DNA of 53,597 nucleotides. Source: Alistipes sp. ZOR0009 (GTDB lineage: Bacteria > Bacteroidota > Bacteroidia > Bacteroidales > ZOR0009). A model generated the notes under the pieces. It made no database searches. It saw only the letters and a list, made by a program, of their open reading frames with translations, and had not been told where the DNA came from. The number at the start of each line of letters is the position of its first letter. Within the stretch, counting starts at the first letter, position 1. The DNA is taken from contig NZ_JTLD01000011.1 of NCBI RefSeq assembly GCF_000798815.1, positions 1-53,597 on the forward strand, written 5' to 3'. The translations under genes were made by a program, and so were the position numbers. Below, one piece after another: positions 35,913 through 45,602 of this stretch.

Positions 35913-38105
35913 ATGAAAAAACGTATTCTAGTAGCCGGCGCAGCAATTTGCCTGCTTTCCAATGAGGGAGTAGCGCAGATTTCCAAAAGCGACTACGAAA
36001 GGGTTGACACACTCTCCCGTTTAAATGGCTACTTCTACAACAAAGCGGTAAAGCCAACCTGGATAGAAGGCACCAGCAGATTTTGGTACCTAAACCACGA
36101 GCGAAGTGGCGATAAGTACTACCTTGTTGACGCCACTAAAGGAGTAAAGCAGCATCCCTTTAATGCAGATTCGCTAGCAGCCAAGCTCGGTAAGGCAACT
36201 GGATCTACAATCAACCCATCGAAGCTCCCATTTACCCAAATCTCCTTTCTTGATAACCTTAAAAAGGTATCTTTTGAGCATAATGGCAGCAAATGGCTCT
36301 TTGATGTAACCACTAATAAGCTAGAGCAAATACCCAATCCAGTAAGTGTTGCAGACAAAAAGGAGGAAAGGGTAACCTCTCCCGATGGTTGCTGGCAGGC
36401 ATACATCTCCGATTTCAACCTTTTTGTATACAACCTTAAGGATAAAAAGGAAATACGCCTATCGTACGATGGCGTATCTAACAGCTACTACAGCACAGAG
36501 CTGATATGGTCGCCAGATTCTAAAAAGATTGCCACCACAAAGGTGAAGGATGTAACCGAACGGAAGATTCCGCTAATTGAATCTAGCCCATCCAGCCAAC
36601 GTCAGCCAATCTTAAAATGGATTGACTACGCCAAACCTGGCGATGCCCTTCCGCTATACACCCCTGCACTATTCGATATAGAGAAAAAGAAGCAGGTTGC
36701 CATTAACACCGACGCATATACCAACCAGTACTACCTCTCGCTTACAGGATGGAGAAAAGATAGCAGAGCCTTTACCTTCGAATACAACCAACGCGGCCAT
36801 CAGGTTTATCAGGTTGCAGAAGTTGAGGCAGCAACAGGAAAGATTAGGACGCTGGTAAACGAACAATCAAACACCTTTATAGAGTACTACAAAAACTTTC
36901 GATACGACATAAATGATGGAAAGGAGATGTTTTGGCTCTCCGAAAGAGACGGATGGAAGCATCTTTACCGCATAGACTGCACAACTGGAAGGGCAAAGCA
37001 GATAACCAAAGGCGAGTGGGTAGTACGCGAAGTCGAAAATGTAGATGAAGAGAGGCAGCAGATTATTTTTAAAGCCTCTGGAATGAATAAAGGTGAAGAT
37101 CCCTACAACATTCACTACTATAGCGTAAAGTTTGATGGCAGCTCACTCACCTGCCTAACACCCGAAAAAGGCAACCACACGGCCACCTTCTCGAAGGATT
37201 ACCGCTATTTCGTAGATGCCTACTCCAAACCCGACACCATCCCCGTAAGCGTGCTAAGAGATGGTGCTACAGGTGCAATTATTACAAAGTTAGAGGCTGG
37301 AGATATCAGCGATATAGTAGCAAAAGGATGGCAAACGCCAGAAGCGTTTAGCGCAAAGGGAAGAGATGGCAAAACCGATATTTGGGGAACGATCCTCCGT
37401 CCCACCAACTTCGACCCCAAAAGGCTGTATCCTGTAGTAGAAATGATATATGCAGGGCCTCACGATTCGCATGTACCCAAAGATTTCATGATATACCACC
37501 ACTTATGCTCGCGCCTATCCGATTTGGGCTTTATTGTAGTTCTAATTGATGGCATGGGAACGGGAAATAGGTCCAAAGCATTCCATGATGTATGCTGGAA
37601 AAACCTAAAAGACGCCGGATTCCCCGATCGTATCGCTTGGATTAAGGCTGCTGCTGCAAAATACTCCTACATGGACACCAGCAGAGTTGGTATTTATGGC
37701 TGGTCGGCAGGCGGACAAAACGCAATGGCTGCACTTCTCTTCCATAACAACTTCTACAAAGCCGCCGTTTCGCTTTGCGGATGTCACGATAACCGCATGG
37801 ATAAGATCTGGTGGAATGAGCAATGGATGGGATATCCGATTGATGAATCGTACTCTGCGTGCTCGAATGTAGACAACGCTTGGCGACTAAAAGGAAAGTT
37901 ACTCCTTATCAACGGCGAACTCGACAACAATGTCGATCCTGCATCGACACTCCAGGTAGTTTCGGCGCTTATAAAGGCAAATAAGGACTTCGAACAGCTC
38001 TACCTGCCAGGATTTAGCCACAACCTAGGCGCACCTTTTGTAATGCATAAAATACACGATTTCTTTGTAAAGACGCTACAAAAGCAAAACGTACCAGAAT
38101 GGTAA
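35913..38105 (+). CDS. secreted S9-family (DPP-IV-like) serine peptidase
   Basis: This is a periplasmic prolyl-oligopeptidase-family enzyme that removes dipeptides. The start at 35913 gives the signal peptide MKKRILVAGAAICLLSN, ending EGVAQ. The first 480 residues are a DPP-IV-like beta-propeller (SPDGCWQAY, LIWSPDSKKIA, WLSERDGWKHLYRID). The C-terminal alpha/beta-hydrolase domain has the nucleophile Ser598 in IYGWSAGGQNAM, the Asp in ELDNNVDPAST and the His in GFSHNLG. About 730 residues is the normal length. It is convergent with the his operon and shares a bidirectional terminator with it. Confidence 0.92.
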   Translation: MKKRILVAGAAICLLSNEGVAQISKSDYERVDTLSRLNGYFYNKAVKPTWIEGTSRFWYLNHERSGDKYYLVDATKGVKQHPFNADSLAAKLGKATGSTINPSKLPFTQISFLDNLKKVSFEHNGSKWLFDVTTNKLEQIPNPVSVADKKEERVTSPDGCWQAYISDFNLFVYNLKDKKEIRLSYDGVSNSYYSTELIWSPDSKKIATTKVKDVTERKIPLIESSPSSQRQPILKWIDYAKPGDALPLYTPALFDIEKKKQVAINTDAYTNQYYLSLTGWRKDSRAFTFEYNQRGHQVYQVAEVEAATGKIRTLVNEQSNTFIEYYKNFRYDINDGKEMFWLSERDGWKHLYRIDCTTGRAKQITKGEWVVREVENVDEERQQIIFKASGMNKGEDPYNIHYYSVKFDGSSLTCLTPEKGNHTATFSKDYRYFVDAYSKPDTIPVSVLRDGATGAIITKLEAGDISDIVAKGWQTPEAFSAKGRDGKTDIWGTILRPTNFDPKRLYPVVEMIYAGPHDSHVPKDFMIYHHLCSRLSDLGFIVVLIDGMGTGNRSKAFHDVCWKNLKDAGFPDRIAWIKAAAAKYSYMDTSRVGIYGWSAGGQNAMAALLFHNNFYKAAVSLCGCHDNRMDKIWWNEQWMGYPIDESYSACSNVDNAWRLKGKLLLINGELDNNVDPASTLQVVSALIKANKDFEQLYLPGFSHNLGAPFVMHKIHDFFVKTLQKQNVPEW

Positions 38106-38147
38106 AAAAGAAGCCGTTTCAAGATTATTGAAGCGGCTTTTTCTTTT
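38104..38147. terminator. bidirectional terminator between S9 peptidase and his operon
   Basis: The arms 38111-38122 and 38128-38139 (AAGCCGTTTCAA pairing with one G-U) lie between A- and T-tracts. They serve the convergent S9 gene and hisIE. Confidence 0.85.
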
Positions 38148-38159
38148 CTCCTTTATTCG

Positions 38160-38759
38160 CTACCGATGTCTATCTTTTAACACCTGCATTACCTCGTCCC
38201 ACGAAAAGCCTTTAGCAGCCAGCAGCACTGTTGTGTGAAACATTAAATCGGCCGCCTCGTTTATGAAAAGATCCTTATTGTCGTCTTTCGCTTCAATAAC
38301 CAGCTCTACGGCCTCTTCTCCAACCTTTTGTGCAATCTTATTTATTCCCTTCTTAAATAGCTTAGCAGTATAGGACAACTCCGTATTCATAGCTTGCTTA
38401 CGCTGATTTACAACGGCTTCCAACTGGTAAAGAAAATCAATACTTCTGGCTCCATTTGTCTCATTCCAACAGGTATCAGATCCGGTATGACAGGTTGGTC
38501 CGTATGGTTGCGCCTTTACAAGAAACGCATCCCCATCGCAGTCTACGGCAATATCAACCAACTTAAGATAGTTTCCACTCTCTTCTCCTTTAGTCCATAA
38601 CCTATTTTTACTTCGACTAAAAAAGGTAACCAGACCTACTTCCAACGTTTTCAAATAGGCCTCCTCGTTCATATACCCCAACATTAGCACCTTTGCAGTA
38701 GAGGCATCCTGTATTATTGCGGGAACTAGCCCTCCTTGCTTCTCAAAATTTATCTTCAT
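38160..38759 (-). CDS. hisIE: bifunctional phosphoribosyl-AMP cyclohydrolase / phosphoribosyl-ATP pyrophosphatase
   Basis: This fused enzyme catalyses the second and third steps of histidine biosynthesis. The N-terminal HisI domain has MLGYMNEEAYLKTLE, SRSKNRLWTKGEESGN and the Zn/Mg-binding DCDGDAFLVKA with the Cys-rich PYGPTCHTGSDTCW. The C-terminal HisE domain has YTAKLFKKGINKIAQKVGEE, AVELVIEAK and NEAADLMFHTTVLL. The start at 38759 is chosen because the ten upstream in-frame residues are Cys/Met-rich and not conserved. It is the last gene of the operon, 80 bases after hisF. Confidence 0.95.
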   Translation of the reverse strand: MKINFEKQGGLVPAIIQDASTAKVLMLGYMNEEAYLKTLEVGLVTFFSRSKNRLWTKGEESGNYLKLVDIAVDCDGDAFLVKAQPYGPTCHTGSDTCWNETNGARSIDFLYQLEAVVNQRKQAMNTELSYTAKLFKKGINKIAQKVGEEAVELVIEAKDDNKDLFINEAADLMFHTTVLLAAKGFSWDEVMQVLKDRHR

Positions 38760-38839
38760 AACATTCATCATTAAACACTGAGCGCACATAAAGGCCTCTT
38801 CGGCACAACTGTAGCGCAGAACTTAACTAATCCTATTCG

Positions 38840-39595
38840 TTAACCTCTCATTAGTATCCCCCTACCAGCTAAATAGTGCTTTAAGTGGGGTATTTGAATT
38901 TCTCCAAAATGGAAAACACCTGCAGCCAAAGCGGCATCCACCCTTGCATCGGCAAAAACGTCGTAAAAATCACTCATTCTGCCAGCTCCGCCCGAAGCAA
39001 TAGTTGGAATGGTGAGCATATCCGAAAGTGCAGCAAGCGTTTGGGTCGCATAACCACCATGTACTCCATCATTATCCATCGATGTAAATAGAATCTCACC
39101 AGCCCCCAGTTCCTCTGCACGCTTTGCCCACGTAAAAAGATCCAAACGGGTAGATATTCGTCCTCCATTCAAATGTACCAACCACCGTCCGTCAACCATT
39201 TTGGCATCTATAGCTACCACCACACACTGGCTTCCAAATTTTGCAGAAAGATCTTCAATCAGCGATGGATTACGAGCGGCAGAAGAGTTGATTGCAACCT
39301 TATCGGCACCATTTTGTAGCAAAATTGAGGCATCCGCCACCGACGAAATACCTCCACCAACGGTAAATGGAATATTTATACGCTCTGCAATTTGCAAAAC
39401 CAAGTCGGCAAAAGTACGACGTCCTTCATGAGTTGCCGTAATGTCTAAAAAGACAAGCTCATCGGCACCACCTTGGGCATATATATCAGCCAGTTCGATG
39501 GGATCACCAGCATCTTTCAACTTAATGAAGTTGGTACCTTTTACTGTTCTTCCATTCTTGATGTCCAAACAGGGTATAATCCTCTTTGTAAGCAT
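38840..39595 (-). CDS. hisF: imidazole glycerol phosphate synthase cyclase subunit
   Basis: HisF uses ammonia delivered by HisH to convert PRFAR into imidazole glycerol phosphate and AICAR. It is a (beta/alpha)8 barrel. Catalytic Asp11 lies in [11 protein letters not shown] and the second catalytic Asp in [10 protein letters not shown]. Phosphate-binding loops are [10 protein letters not shown] and [12 protein letters not shown]. The 251-residue length is standard. It starts one base after the hisA stop codon. AICAR made here enters the purine pathway downstream of PurC. Confidence 0.97.
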   Translation of the reverse strand: MLTKRIIPCLDIKNGRTVKGTNFIKLKDAGDPIELADIYAQGGADELVFLDITATHEGRRTFADLVLQIAERINIPFTVGGGISSVADASILLQNGADKVAINSSAARNPSLIEDLSAKFGSQCVVVAIDAKMVDGRWLVHLNGGRISTRLDLFTWAKRAEELGAGEILFTSMDNDGVHGGYATQTLAALSDMLTIPTIASGGAGRMSDFYDVFADARVDAALAAGVFHFGEIQIPHLKHYLAGRGILMRG

Positions 39596-39596
39596 A

Positions 39597-40313
39597 CTAA
39601 ACCTCCATGGTTAATTGATCAATATCAAGCATACCCTCGTAAATGGCCTTACCAACAATAGCTCCACAAACACCTATTTTCTTTAATTCTCTAACCTCTT
39701 TAATAGATGCAACACCACCGCTAGCCACCAAGTCGATCTTGTTGAATTCTGCAAGCAGACGAGCGTAAAGATCAAGAGCACTACCGGCAAGCATTCCATC
39801 TCTACTAATATCTGTACAAATAAATTGGGTTGCTCCGTAGCTTAAGTAGGTTGATATAAAATTAATTATATCAACATTTTCAACACTACACCAACCTTCT
39901 GTTGCTAACTTTCCATCAATTACATCGGCTCCAATAATAATACGAGAACTTCCCCATCTGCCTAGCCAGCTACACACCTCCGTCGGATTCTTTACGGCAA
40001 CACTCCCTGCCGTAACAGCACTAGCACCAGCGTCAAATACCATAGAAACACTTAGTTCTGTACGTAGACCACCTCCATAATCAATTTCCAAGTTCGTTTT
40101 GCTAGCAATTGACTCCAATATCGACAGGTTTACAGGAGTTCCCTGCTTTGCTCCATCCAAATCAACAAGATGTAAATAGCGAAAGCCCTTATCGGCAAAC
40201 ATTTTGGCAACTTCTAAAGGATTGGAGCTATATACCTTTTTCGTATTGTAAGCTCCTTTGGTAAGCCTTACGCACTGGCCTCCTATAATATCTATTGCAG
40301 GAATTATTTTCAT
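39597..40313 (-). CDS. hisA: ProFAR isomerase (HisA)
   Basis: HisA isomerises ProFAR to PRFAR. It is a (beta/alpha)8 barrel related to HisF. Catalytic Asp8 is in [15 protein letters not shown] and the second Asp is in RDGMLAGS. Phosphate loops are DYGGGLRT and VASGGVAS. The 238-residue length is standard. It sits between hisH (2-base gap) and hisF (1-base gap), so these subunits are made in sequence from one message. Confidence 0.97.
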   Translation of the reverse strand: MKIIPAIDIIGGQCVRLTKGAYNTKKVYSSNPLEVAKMFADKGFRYLHLVDLDGAKQGTPVNLSILESIASKTNLEIDYGGGLRTELSVSMVFDAGASAVTAGSVAVKNPTEVCSWLGRWGSSRIIIGADVIDGKLATEGWCSVENVDIINFISTYLSYGATQFICTDISRDGMLAGSALDLYARLLAEFNKIDLVASGGVASIKEVRELKKIGVCGAIVGKAIYEGMLDIDQLTMEV

Positions 40314-40315
40314 TG

Positions 40316-40903
40316 TTACAACTTTAAAAAGTTAAGAAGTAGCTGCTCGCCAACCGCTCCGCTTTTTTCTGGATGAAACTGGCATCCGTAAAAATTATCA
40401 CGCTCTAGAGTAGCGCTAAATGGAAGTATGTAATCACATGTAGATGAGGTCATATTACAAGTTTCGGCATAGTAACTGTGTACAAAATAGCAATACGCTC
40501 CCTCCTCAATTCCCTCAAAAAGAGCTCCCCGTAAACGTTGAAAGGTATTCCACCCCATATGAGGTATCTTTGCTGCAGCAGGAAACTTTTTTACAGATGT
40601 ATCAAAAATTCCCAACCCTTTTGTAGTCCCCTCCTCCGTTCGGATACACATAAGCTGCATTCCCAGGCAGATACCAAGAACTGGAACCTTTAATTCTGGA
40701 ATTATTAAGTCTAGCCCAGATGCTTTCAAGGAAGACATAGCCGGACGAGCATGTCCAACCCCTGGAAAAACAACTTTAGATGCATTTACAATGGTCTCCT
40801 TATCGCTAGTAAGCAAAACGTTAGCACCTAATCTGCGAAGCGCAAATTCAACAGACTTAACATTTCCCGCTCCGTAATCAATAATTACTACATTATCCAT
40901 CAT
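40316..40903 (-). CDS. hisH: imidazole glycerol phosphate synthase glutaminase subunit
   Basis: HisH is the class-I glutamine amidotransferase that passes ammonia to HisF. The nucleophile Cys is in GICLGMQLM and the His/Glu of the triad in CQFHPEKSG. VFPGVGHARPAM forms the oxyanion-side loop. Two start codons stand in tandem at 40903 and 40900. The first overlaps the hisB stop codon by four bases (ATGA), which favours translational coupling, so it is used. The 195-residue length is standard. Confidence 0.96.
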   Translation of the reverse strand: MMDNVVIIDYGAGNVKSVEFALRRLGANVLLTSDKETIVNASKVVFPGVGHARPAMSSLKASGLDLIIPELKVPVLGICLGMQLMCIRTEEGTTKGLGIFDTSVKKFPAAAKIPHMGWNTFQRLRGALFEGIEEGAYCYFVHSYYAETCNMTSSTCDYILPFSATLERDNFYGCQFHPEKSGAVGEQLLLNFLKL

Positions 40904-42048
40904 ATTACACCTTTAGTAGAGGGTATATCATTGTTGTGCTGGGTAATATCCCGCCTTACTGCTATTTTTACAGTCCTTGCAAGGCCTTTAAATATTGCTT
41001 CTGCAATATGATGCTCATTCTCTCCGTTTGCTCTAATATGCAGGTTACAACGTGCCCCTTCGACAAACGATTTAAAGAAATGCTTTATCAGTTCGGTGGG
41101 CAAATCCCCTATTTTTTCACGCCTAAATACAACATCCCACTCCAAATGTGATCGACCGCCCCAATCGAGAAGTATAGAAGCACTAGACTCATCCATTGGC
41201 AGCATAAAGGCGTATCGCTCGATGCCAACCTTGGCTGCTAATGCCCTATTAAACGCCTCTCCAAGTACAATTGCAGAATCCTCTACGGTATGATGCTCAT
41301 CTACATGTAAGTCGCCCTTTACCGTTAACAACAAATCGATACCCGAATGCTTGACAAACAGCTCCAGCATGTGATTTAAAAATCCGATACCGGTATCAAT
41401 AGCTCCCTTGCCACTCCCATCAATATTTAAGCTGAGCGAGATATCTGTCTCCTTAGTAGTGCGCTCAATACTTATCTGCCTCAATCCAAATCGAAGTACT
41501 TCGTACACCTTTTCCCACGAACGCGTCTCTAAAGCAATGCACGAACTCAACTCTTCGACCCCATGTTGAAGTTCGAAAGTTCCTAAACCACTTTCATCAT
41601 TTAGCCAAATAGCCCTACAGCCTATATTTTTTGCCATTTTTACATCTGTAACCCTATCGCCAATCACAAATGAGCTTTCAATGTCAAAATCACCGTTTAA
41701 ATACCGTTTTAGCATACCTATGTTGGGTTTTCTATTCGGTGAATTATCCTCAGGGAAAGTTTTGTCAACATGAACTGCCTCAAAATGCACTCCAACCGAC
41801 TCGAAAACCTCCAGCAGAACTGTCTGCACCTCATCAAAAGCCTCCTGCGGATAAATATTTGTTCCCAATCCATCCTGATTGGTTACCATAACAAGCATGT
41901 AATCCAACTCCTTTGCTATTCGAGATAACATTGAAATGGAATTTGGATAAAACTTCAGCTTAAGTAGGCTATCAACCTGAAAATCGAGAGGTTCATTTAT
42001 CAGCGTTCCATCTCTATCTATAAATAAAATCTTTCTTTTTTGGCTCAT
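40900..42048 (-). CDS. hisB: bifunctional histidinol-phosphatase / imidazoleglycerol-phosphate dehydratase
   Basis: HisB joins two steps: dehydration of imidazole glycerol phosphate and dephosphorylation of histidinol phosphate. The N-terminal HAD domain has KILFIDRDGTLINEP and FVIGDRVTDVKMAKNIG. The C-terminal dehydratase domain has the two metal-binding motifs DEHHTVEDSA and NEHHIAEAIF. The fused form, 382 residues here, is shared with enterobacteria and many Bacteroidota. It ends overlapping hisH and starts two bases after hisC stops. Confidence 0.96.
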   Translation of the reverse strand: MSQKRKILFIDRDGTLINEPLDFQVDSLLKLKFYPNSISMLSRIAKELDYMLVMVTNQDGLGTNIYPQEAFDEVQTVLLEVFESVGVHFEAVHVDKTFPEDNSPNRKPNIGMLKRYLNGDFDIESSFVIGDRVTDVKMAKNIGCRAIWLNDESGLGTFELQHGVEELSSCIALETRSWEKVYEVLRFGLRQISIERTTKETDISLSLNIDGSGKGAIDTGIGFLNHMLELFVKHSGIDLLLTVKGDLHVDEHHTVEDSAIVLGEAFNRALAAKVGIERYAFMLPMDESSASILLDWGGRSHLEWDVVFRREKIGDLPTELIKHFFKSFVEGARCNLHIRANGENEHHIAEAIFKGLARTVKIAVRRDITQHNNDIPSTKGVI

Positions 42049-42050
42049 AT

Positions 42051-43094
42051 CTACAGTTTCTTGTACATATTTAAAACTTCTAGCAGGTAGGTGTTTTCAT
42101 CTGGAGTACCAACTGTTATACGAACACATCCGTCACACCACTTCTCCCCAGATCGATCGCGCGCTACGATTCCATTTTGTTTCAAATGCAGAAAAACCTC
42201 CTCCACCTTTTTGAACTTAACGAGCAAAAAATTTGCATCAGAAGGATAAACCGTTACTACACATGAAAAGGAGCTCAATGCCTTTTGCAATCGCTCTCTT
42301 TCCTCCATAATTAGCTCCACCTTCATTTTAAAGCCCTCCATATCTTCAAGAGAATTAATGGCAACCTGCTGATTCAAGCTACTTATGTTGTAGGGTGCTT
42401 TTATCTTAGCCATATAGCGCTGAATTTCGGGACTCGCCACACCGATACCAATCCTCGCACCGGCCAATCCCCATGCTTTTGATAGGGTTTGCAGAACATA
42501 AATATTCGGATTACGGGCTAATAATTCTACAGCGCCACCGCCCTGCTGCACAAAATCGGCATATGCCTCATCAACCACCACTATTCCACCAAAGGAAGTA
42601 GCAATCTGTTCTATAGTTGAGCTTTGAACAAGCGTACCTGTAGGATTATTAGGCGAGCAAATAAAAATTAGCCGCGTATTGGCATCGATAGCCCGCAATA
42701 CTGCGCTTACGTCTACCTCGAAACTGCTTGTTAAGAACACCTTTCTAACTTCCACATCATTAATCTGTGCAGCAACGGCATACATCCCATAAGTAGGAGG
42801 TAAAACAATGGCATTGCTCGTGCCTGGTTGGCACACCATCCTAAAAAGCAAGTCTATGATCTCGTCAGAACCATTACCAATGAATAAGCAAGAAGGGGAA
42901 ACGCCTTTTATTGATCCCACCATCTTTTTTAAATCATACTGATGCGGATCGGGATATCTATTCACCCCGGTATCAAAAGGATTTTCGTTAGCATCTATCC
43001 ATACTTGAGCCTCACCCGAATATTCGTCTCTGGCTGAAGAGTATGGCTTCAAATCCTTTATATTTTTACGTACAATACTGTCTAGATTAAACAT
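42051..43094 (-). CDS. hisC: histidinol-phosphate aminotransferase
   Basis: HisC is a PLP-dependent aminotransferase that makes histidinol phosphate. Landmarks are DANENPFDTGVNRYPDPHQYDLK near the N-terminus (shown here in shortened reading: DANENPFD and RYPDP), IGNGSDEIIDLLF, FICSPNNPTGT and the PLP lysine in LQTLSKAWGLAG. The start at 43094 is preferred; 13 upstream in-frame codons exist but are aromatic-rich and not conserved. It is separated from hisD by an unusual 265-base gap, while all other early junctions abut or overlap. Confidence 0.96.
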   Translation of the reverse strand: MFNLDSIVRKNIKDLKPYSSARDEYSGEAQVWIDANENPFDTGVNRYPDPHQYDLKKMVGSIKGVSPSCLFIGNGSDEIIDLLFRMVCQPGTSNAIVLPPTYGMYAVAAQINDVEVRKVFLTSSFEVDVSAVLRAIDANTRLIFICSPNNPTGTLVQSSTIEQIATSFGGIVVVDEAYADFVQQGGGAVELLARNPNIYVLQTLSKAWGLAGARIGIGVASPEIQRYMAKIKAPYNISSLNQQVAINSLEDMEGFKMKVELIMEERERLQKALSSFSCVVTVYPSDANFLLVKFKKVEEVFLHLKQNGIVARDRSGEKWCDGCVRITVGTPDENTYLLEVLNMYKKL

Positions 43095-43359
43095 AAAGAG
43101 GTCTTTAAATTGATAAAAACAGAATATTTGCATCGAAACGACAGCTAACCTTAATAGATAGTGAGGTAAGTAGCCTCAAGTATCATTCTATAAATAGATT
43201 ATAAAGTCGGTTATCATCATATGATGCTTAAATGGAGCGAAAAAAAACTCTTTACAGCTGCGAATCACAGCTATTCGTCGCCACAATTCACTTCATTTAC
43301 GAGTATACTTCAACTGGTAATTAACAGAAGTCAACCACCTAAAAAACAAACGAGTAAAA
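43095..43359 (-). other. 265-base spacer between hisD and hisC with overlapping hairpins
   Basis: On the minus strand, AGCTG/CAGCT and CGAAT/ATTCG hairpins near 43260-43278 overlap and exclude each other. Eight Ts follow about eight bases later. The palindrome CATCATATGATG (43215-43226) and a TGAGG/CCTCA pair lie downstream. No open frame or exact -7 box was found. It could be an internal attenuator or a weak terminator, but nothing decides this. Confidence 0.4.
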
Positions 43360-44646
43360 CTACCTCTGCAGGTATTCCAATCGGATAGAAACACCTCGCT
43401 TATGCCCTATCAGCTGCTCGTTTTCGGCCATTACCTCTATCACCTTTCCTAGATTTTGAATTCCATCCCGGGTTATCTCCTGAAAAAATATCTTTTTGGT
43501 AAACGACTCCACAGAAATTCCACCATAGCTTTTGGCAAATCCATTAGTTGGAAGGGTATGGTTGGTTCCAGAGGCATAATCACCCGCACTTTCTGGCGTA
43601 AAGTTTCCTATAAATACGGAACCTGCATTTACCACGTTTTGAGCGAGGTAGTCGCTATTTCCTACCGATAGAATGAGGTGCTCGGGAGCGTACATATTTA
43701 TGATTGTAAGTACTTCCTGCTCGTTCTGAGCTATCACTATTCGCGATTTCTCCAATGCTTTTTGGGCTATTTCCTTTCGGGGTAACGATTGAAGCTGCTT
43801 TTGTAGCTCCTCCTCTATTTCTGTCAGCTTAGCTCCCGCTATCGACACCAAAATAACCTGGCTGTCCTCTCCATGTTCTGCCTGCGAGAGTAAATCGGCT
43901 GCCACAAAACTTGGAATGGCCGAATCGTCGGCTACCATCATCACCTCCGATGGTCCAGCAGGCATATCGATGGCAACTCCCTCAGAAAACGCTGCCATTT
44001 TAGCTGCGGTTACATACTGGTTTCCTGGTCCGAATATCTTATACACCTTAGGTATTGATTCGGTGCCATAGGTCATACCGGCAATGGCCTGTATCCCTCC
44101 TGCCTTAAATACTTTTGTTACTCCAGCCAGCTTGGCAGCGTATAAAATTGCCGGATTTATGAGCCCATCCTTTTGAGGTGGCGTGCATAAAACGATTTCG
44201 CGACAGCCAGCAAGCCGTGCAGGCACCGCCAGCATCAATACCGAAGAAAAAAGAGGTGCGCTACCGCCGGGAATATAAAGTCCAACCTTCTCTATTCCAA
44301 CCGATTTCTCCCAACAGGTTACCCCGCTTGTAGTTTCTACCTTACTTCCTTGCAGCAGCTGCGCTCCGTGAAACTTTTCAATATTCTCCTTGGCTATAGC
44401 CATTGCAGCTTTAAGCGTTTCATCGACCAGCTGCTCCGACGCATCTATCTCCTCCTGCGAAACCCTTAAATCGGACATCGTTACACCATCATAGAAGTAG
44501 GTGTACTTATTTATTGCCGCATCTCCCTTACGGAAAACCTCATCAAAGATTATCCTTACAATTTTATCCAGCGATTCCCTATCCATAGATGGACGTGCAA
44601 TAAGCGCTTCCAATTCCGCTGCCTTGGTATAAATAATTTTCTCCAT
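43360..44646 (-). CDS. hisD: histidinol dehydrogenase
   Basis: HisD carries out the last two oxidations, histidinol to histidine, with NAD+ and zinc. Landmarks are GLYIPGGSAPLFSSVLMLAVPA, of which GLYIPGG is the key part, then FGPGNQYVTAAK and DMPAGPSEVMMVAD. The catalytic and zinc residues are in LSQAEHGEDSQVILV, and the C-terminal APEHL and YASGTNHTLPT follow. The 428-residue length is standard. Its ATG overlaps the hisG stop by one base (TAATG). Confidence 0.97.
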   Translation of the reverse strand: MEKIIYTKAAELEALIARPSMDRESLDKIVRIIFDEVFRKGDAAINKYTYFYDGVTMSDLRVSQEEIDASEQLVDETLKAAMAIAKENIEKFHGAQLLQGSKVETTSGVTCWEKSVGIEKVGLYIPGGSAPLFSSVLMLAVPARLAGCREIVLCTPPQKDGLINPAILYAAKLAGVTKVFKAGGIQAIAGMTYGTESIPKVYKIFGPGNQYVTAAKMAAFSEGVAIDMPAGPSEVMMVADDSAIPSFVAADLLSQAEHGEDSQVILVSIAGAKLTEIEEELQKQLQSLPRKEIAQKALEKSRIVIAQNEQEVLTIINMYAPEHLILSVGNSDYLAQNVVNAGSVFIGNFTPESAGDYASGTNHTLPTNGFAKSYGGISVESFTKKIFFQEITRDGIQNLGKVIEVMAENEQLIGHKRGVSIRLEYLQR

Positions 44647-45503
44647 TATAGTATCATTTTTTCGATTGGAACAATGAGGATACCTTGCGCTCCAGCCTCT
44701 TTAAGCTGGTCTATTATCTCCCAAAACTGACTTTCGTCAATTACGGAATGCAACGAGCTCCAACCTGATTGGGCTAAAGGAATAATTGAAGGGCTTTTCA
44801 TGCCCGGAAGGATGGATGTAATCTGCTCGATCTTCTCATTTGGGGCGTTCAGCAGCACATACTTCTTGTTACGTGCCTCCATCACCGATTTTACACGGAA
44901 TAGCAGTTTGTTAAGGATAGCCTTAGCCTCCTGATCGATTGCCGGAGAAGATGCGAGGCATGCCTCTGAGGAAAATAGCACCTCTACCTCCTTTAGGCCA
45001 TTCGTAAAAAGGGTACTCCCGCTGCTGACAATATCGCAAATGGCATCGGCAAGGCCCAAGCTGGGCGCAATCTCTACCGAACCGGATATCTGGTGTATTT
45101 CGGCCTTAATGCCGCTTTTCAGAAGGAAGGCGTTAACGGTATTTGGGTACGAGGTGGCCAACTTTTTGCCGTTTAAATCTCCAATACCGCTGTAGGATTC
45201 CCCTTTGGGGATCGCAATGGAAACTCTACATTTTGAGAACCCCAACTGCAACTCGTTTTTGATACTTCTCCCAGCCTCTACGAGCGTATTTTCCCCGATG
45301 ATGGCAACATCAGCCACGCCATCTTCGAGATATTGGGGGATGTCGGAATTCCGTAGATAAAGAACATCCAACGGAAAGTTGCGGCTTGGAACAATGAGGC
45401 TGTTCGATGAGCTTTCGAAGCGGATGCCGCACTCCTTGAGAAGCTGAAAGGACTCCTCGCTTAATCGACCTGATTTTTGAATTGCTACTTTTAACCTGCG
45501 CAT
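44646..45503 (-). CDS. hisG: ATP phosphoribosyltransferase, long form
   Basis: HisG catalyses the first, committed step: ATP plus PRPP to phosphoribosyl-ATP. It is usually feedback-inhibited by histidine. The N-terminal catalytic part shows LKVAIQKSGRLSEES, the DVAIIGENTL loop and the PRPP-binding DIVSSGSTLFTNGL. The C-terminal 75 residues (LPGMKSPSIIPL, GAQGILIVPIEKMIL) are the ACT-like regulatory domain of the long, HisZ-independent form. At 285 residues the length agrees. It is the first structural gene of the operon and lies 48 bases after the attenuator terminator. Confidence 0.97.
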   Translation of the reverse strand: MRRLKVAIQKSGRLSEESFQLLKECGIRFESSSNSLIVPSRNFPLDVLYLRNSDIPQYLEDGVADVAIIGENTLVEAGRSIKNELQLGFSKCRVSIAIPKGESYSGIGDLNGKKLATSYPNTVNAFLLKSGIKAEIHQISGSVEIAPSLGLADAICDIVSSGSTLFTNGLKEVEVLFSSEACLASSPAIDQEAKAILNKLLFRVKSVMEARNKKYVLLNAPNEKIEQITSILPGMKSPSIIPLAQSGWSSLHSVIDESQFWEIIDQLKEAGAQGILIVPIEKMIL

Positions 45504-45550
45504 TTTGTTTTGATTTTCCGATGCCCAGGTAAATTCGTGCCGTATAAACG

Positions 45551-45581
45551 AAAAAAACCAACCTGAACATCAGGTTGGTTT
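45551..45581 (-). terminator. his attenuator: terminator hairpin
   Basis: A 12-bp perfect stem (arms 45555-45566 and 45570-45581; AAACCAACCTGA pairing TCAGGTTGGTTT on the minus strand) with a 3-base loop. On the minus strand seven Ts follow directly. It stands between a His-rich leader frame and hisG, and its 5' arm can instead pair with the leader region 45613-45628. Confidence 0.9.
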
Positions 45582-45602
45582 ATATTCTCATGCATTTCTA
45601 CA

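Noticed and set aside
43095-43359. A second leader peptide with His codons before hisC
   Set aside because: No frame in the spacer contains a run of His codons; the in-frame extension of hisC has none at all.
45553-45583. Reading the hairpin before hisG as only the slyD terminator
   Set aside because: It lies about 160 bases past slyD, directly after a His-codon-rich frame, and its arm has a 14-position alternative partner in that frame, which a plain terminator would not need.
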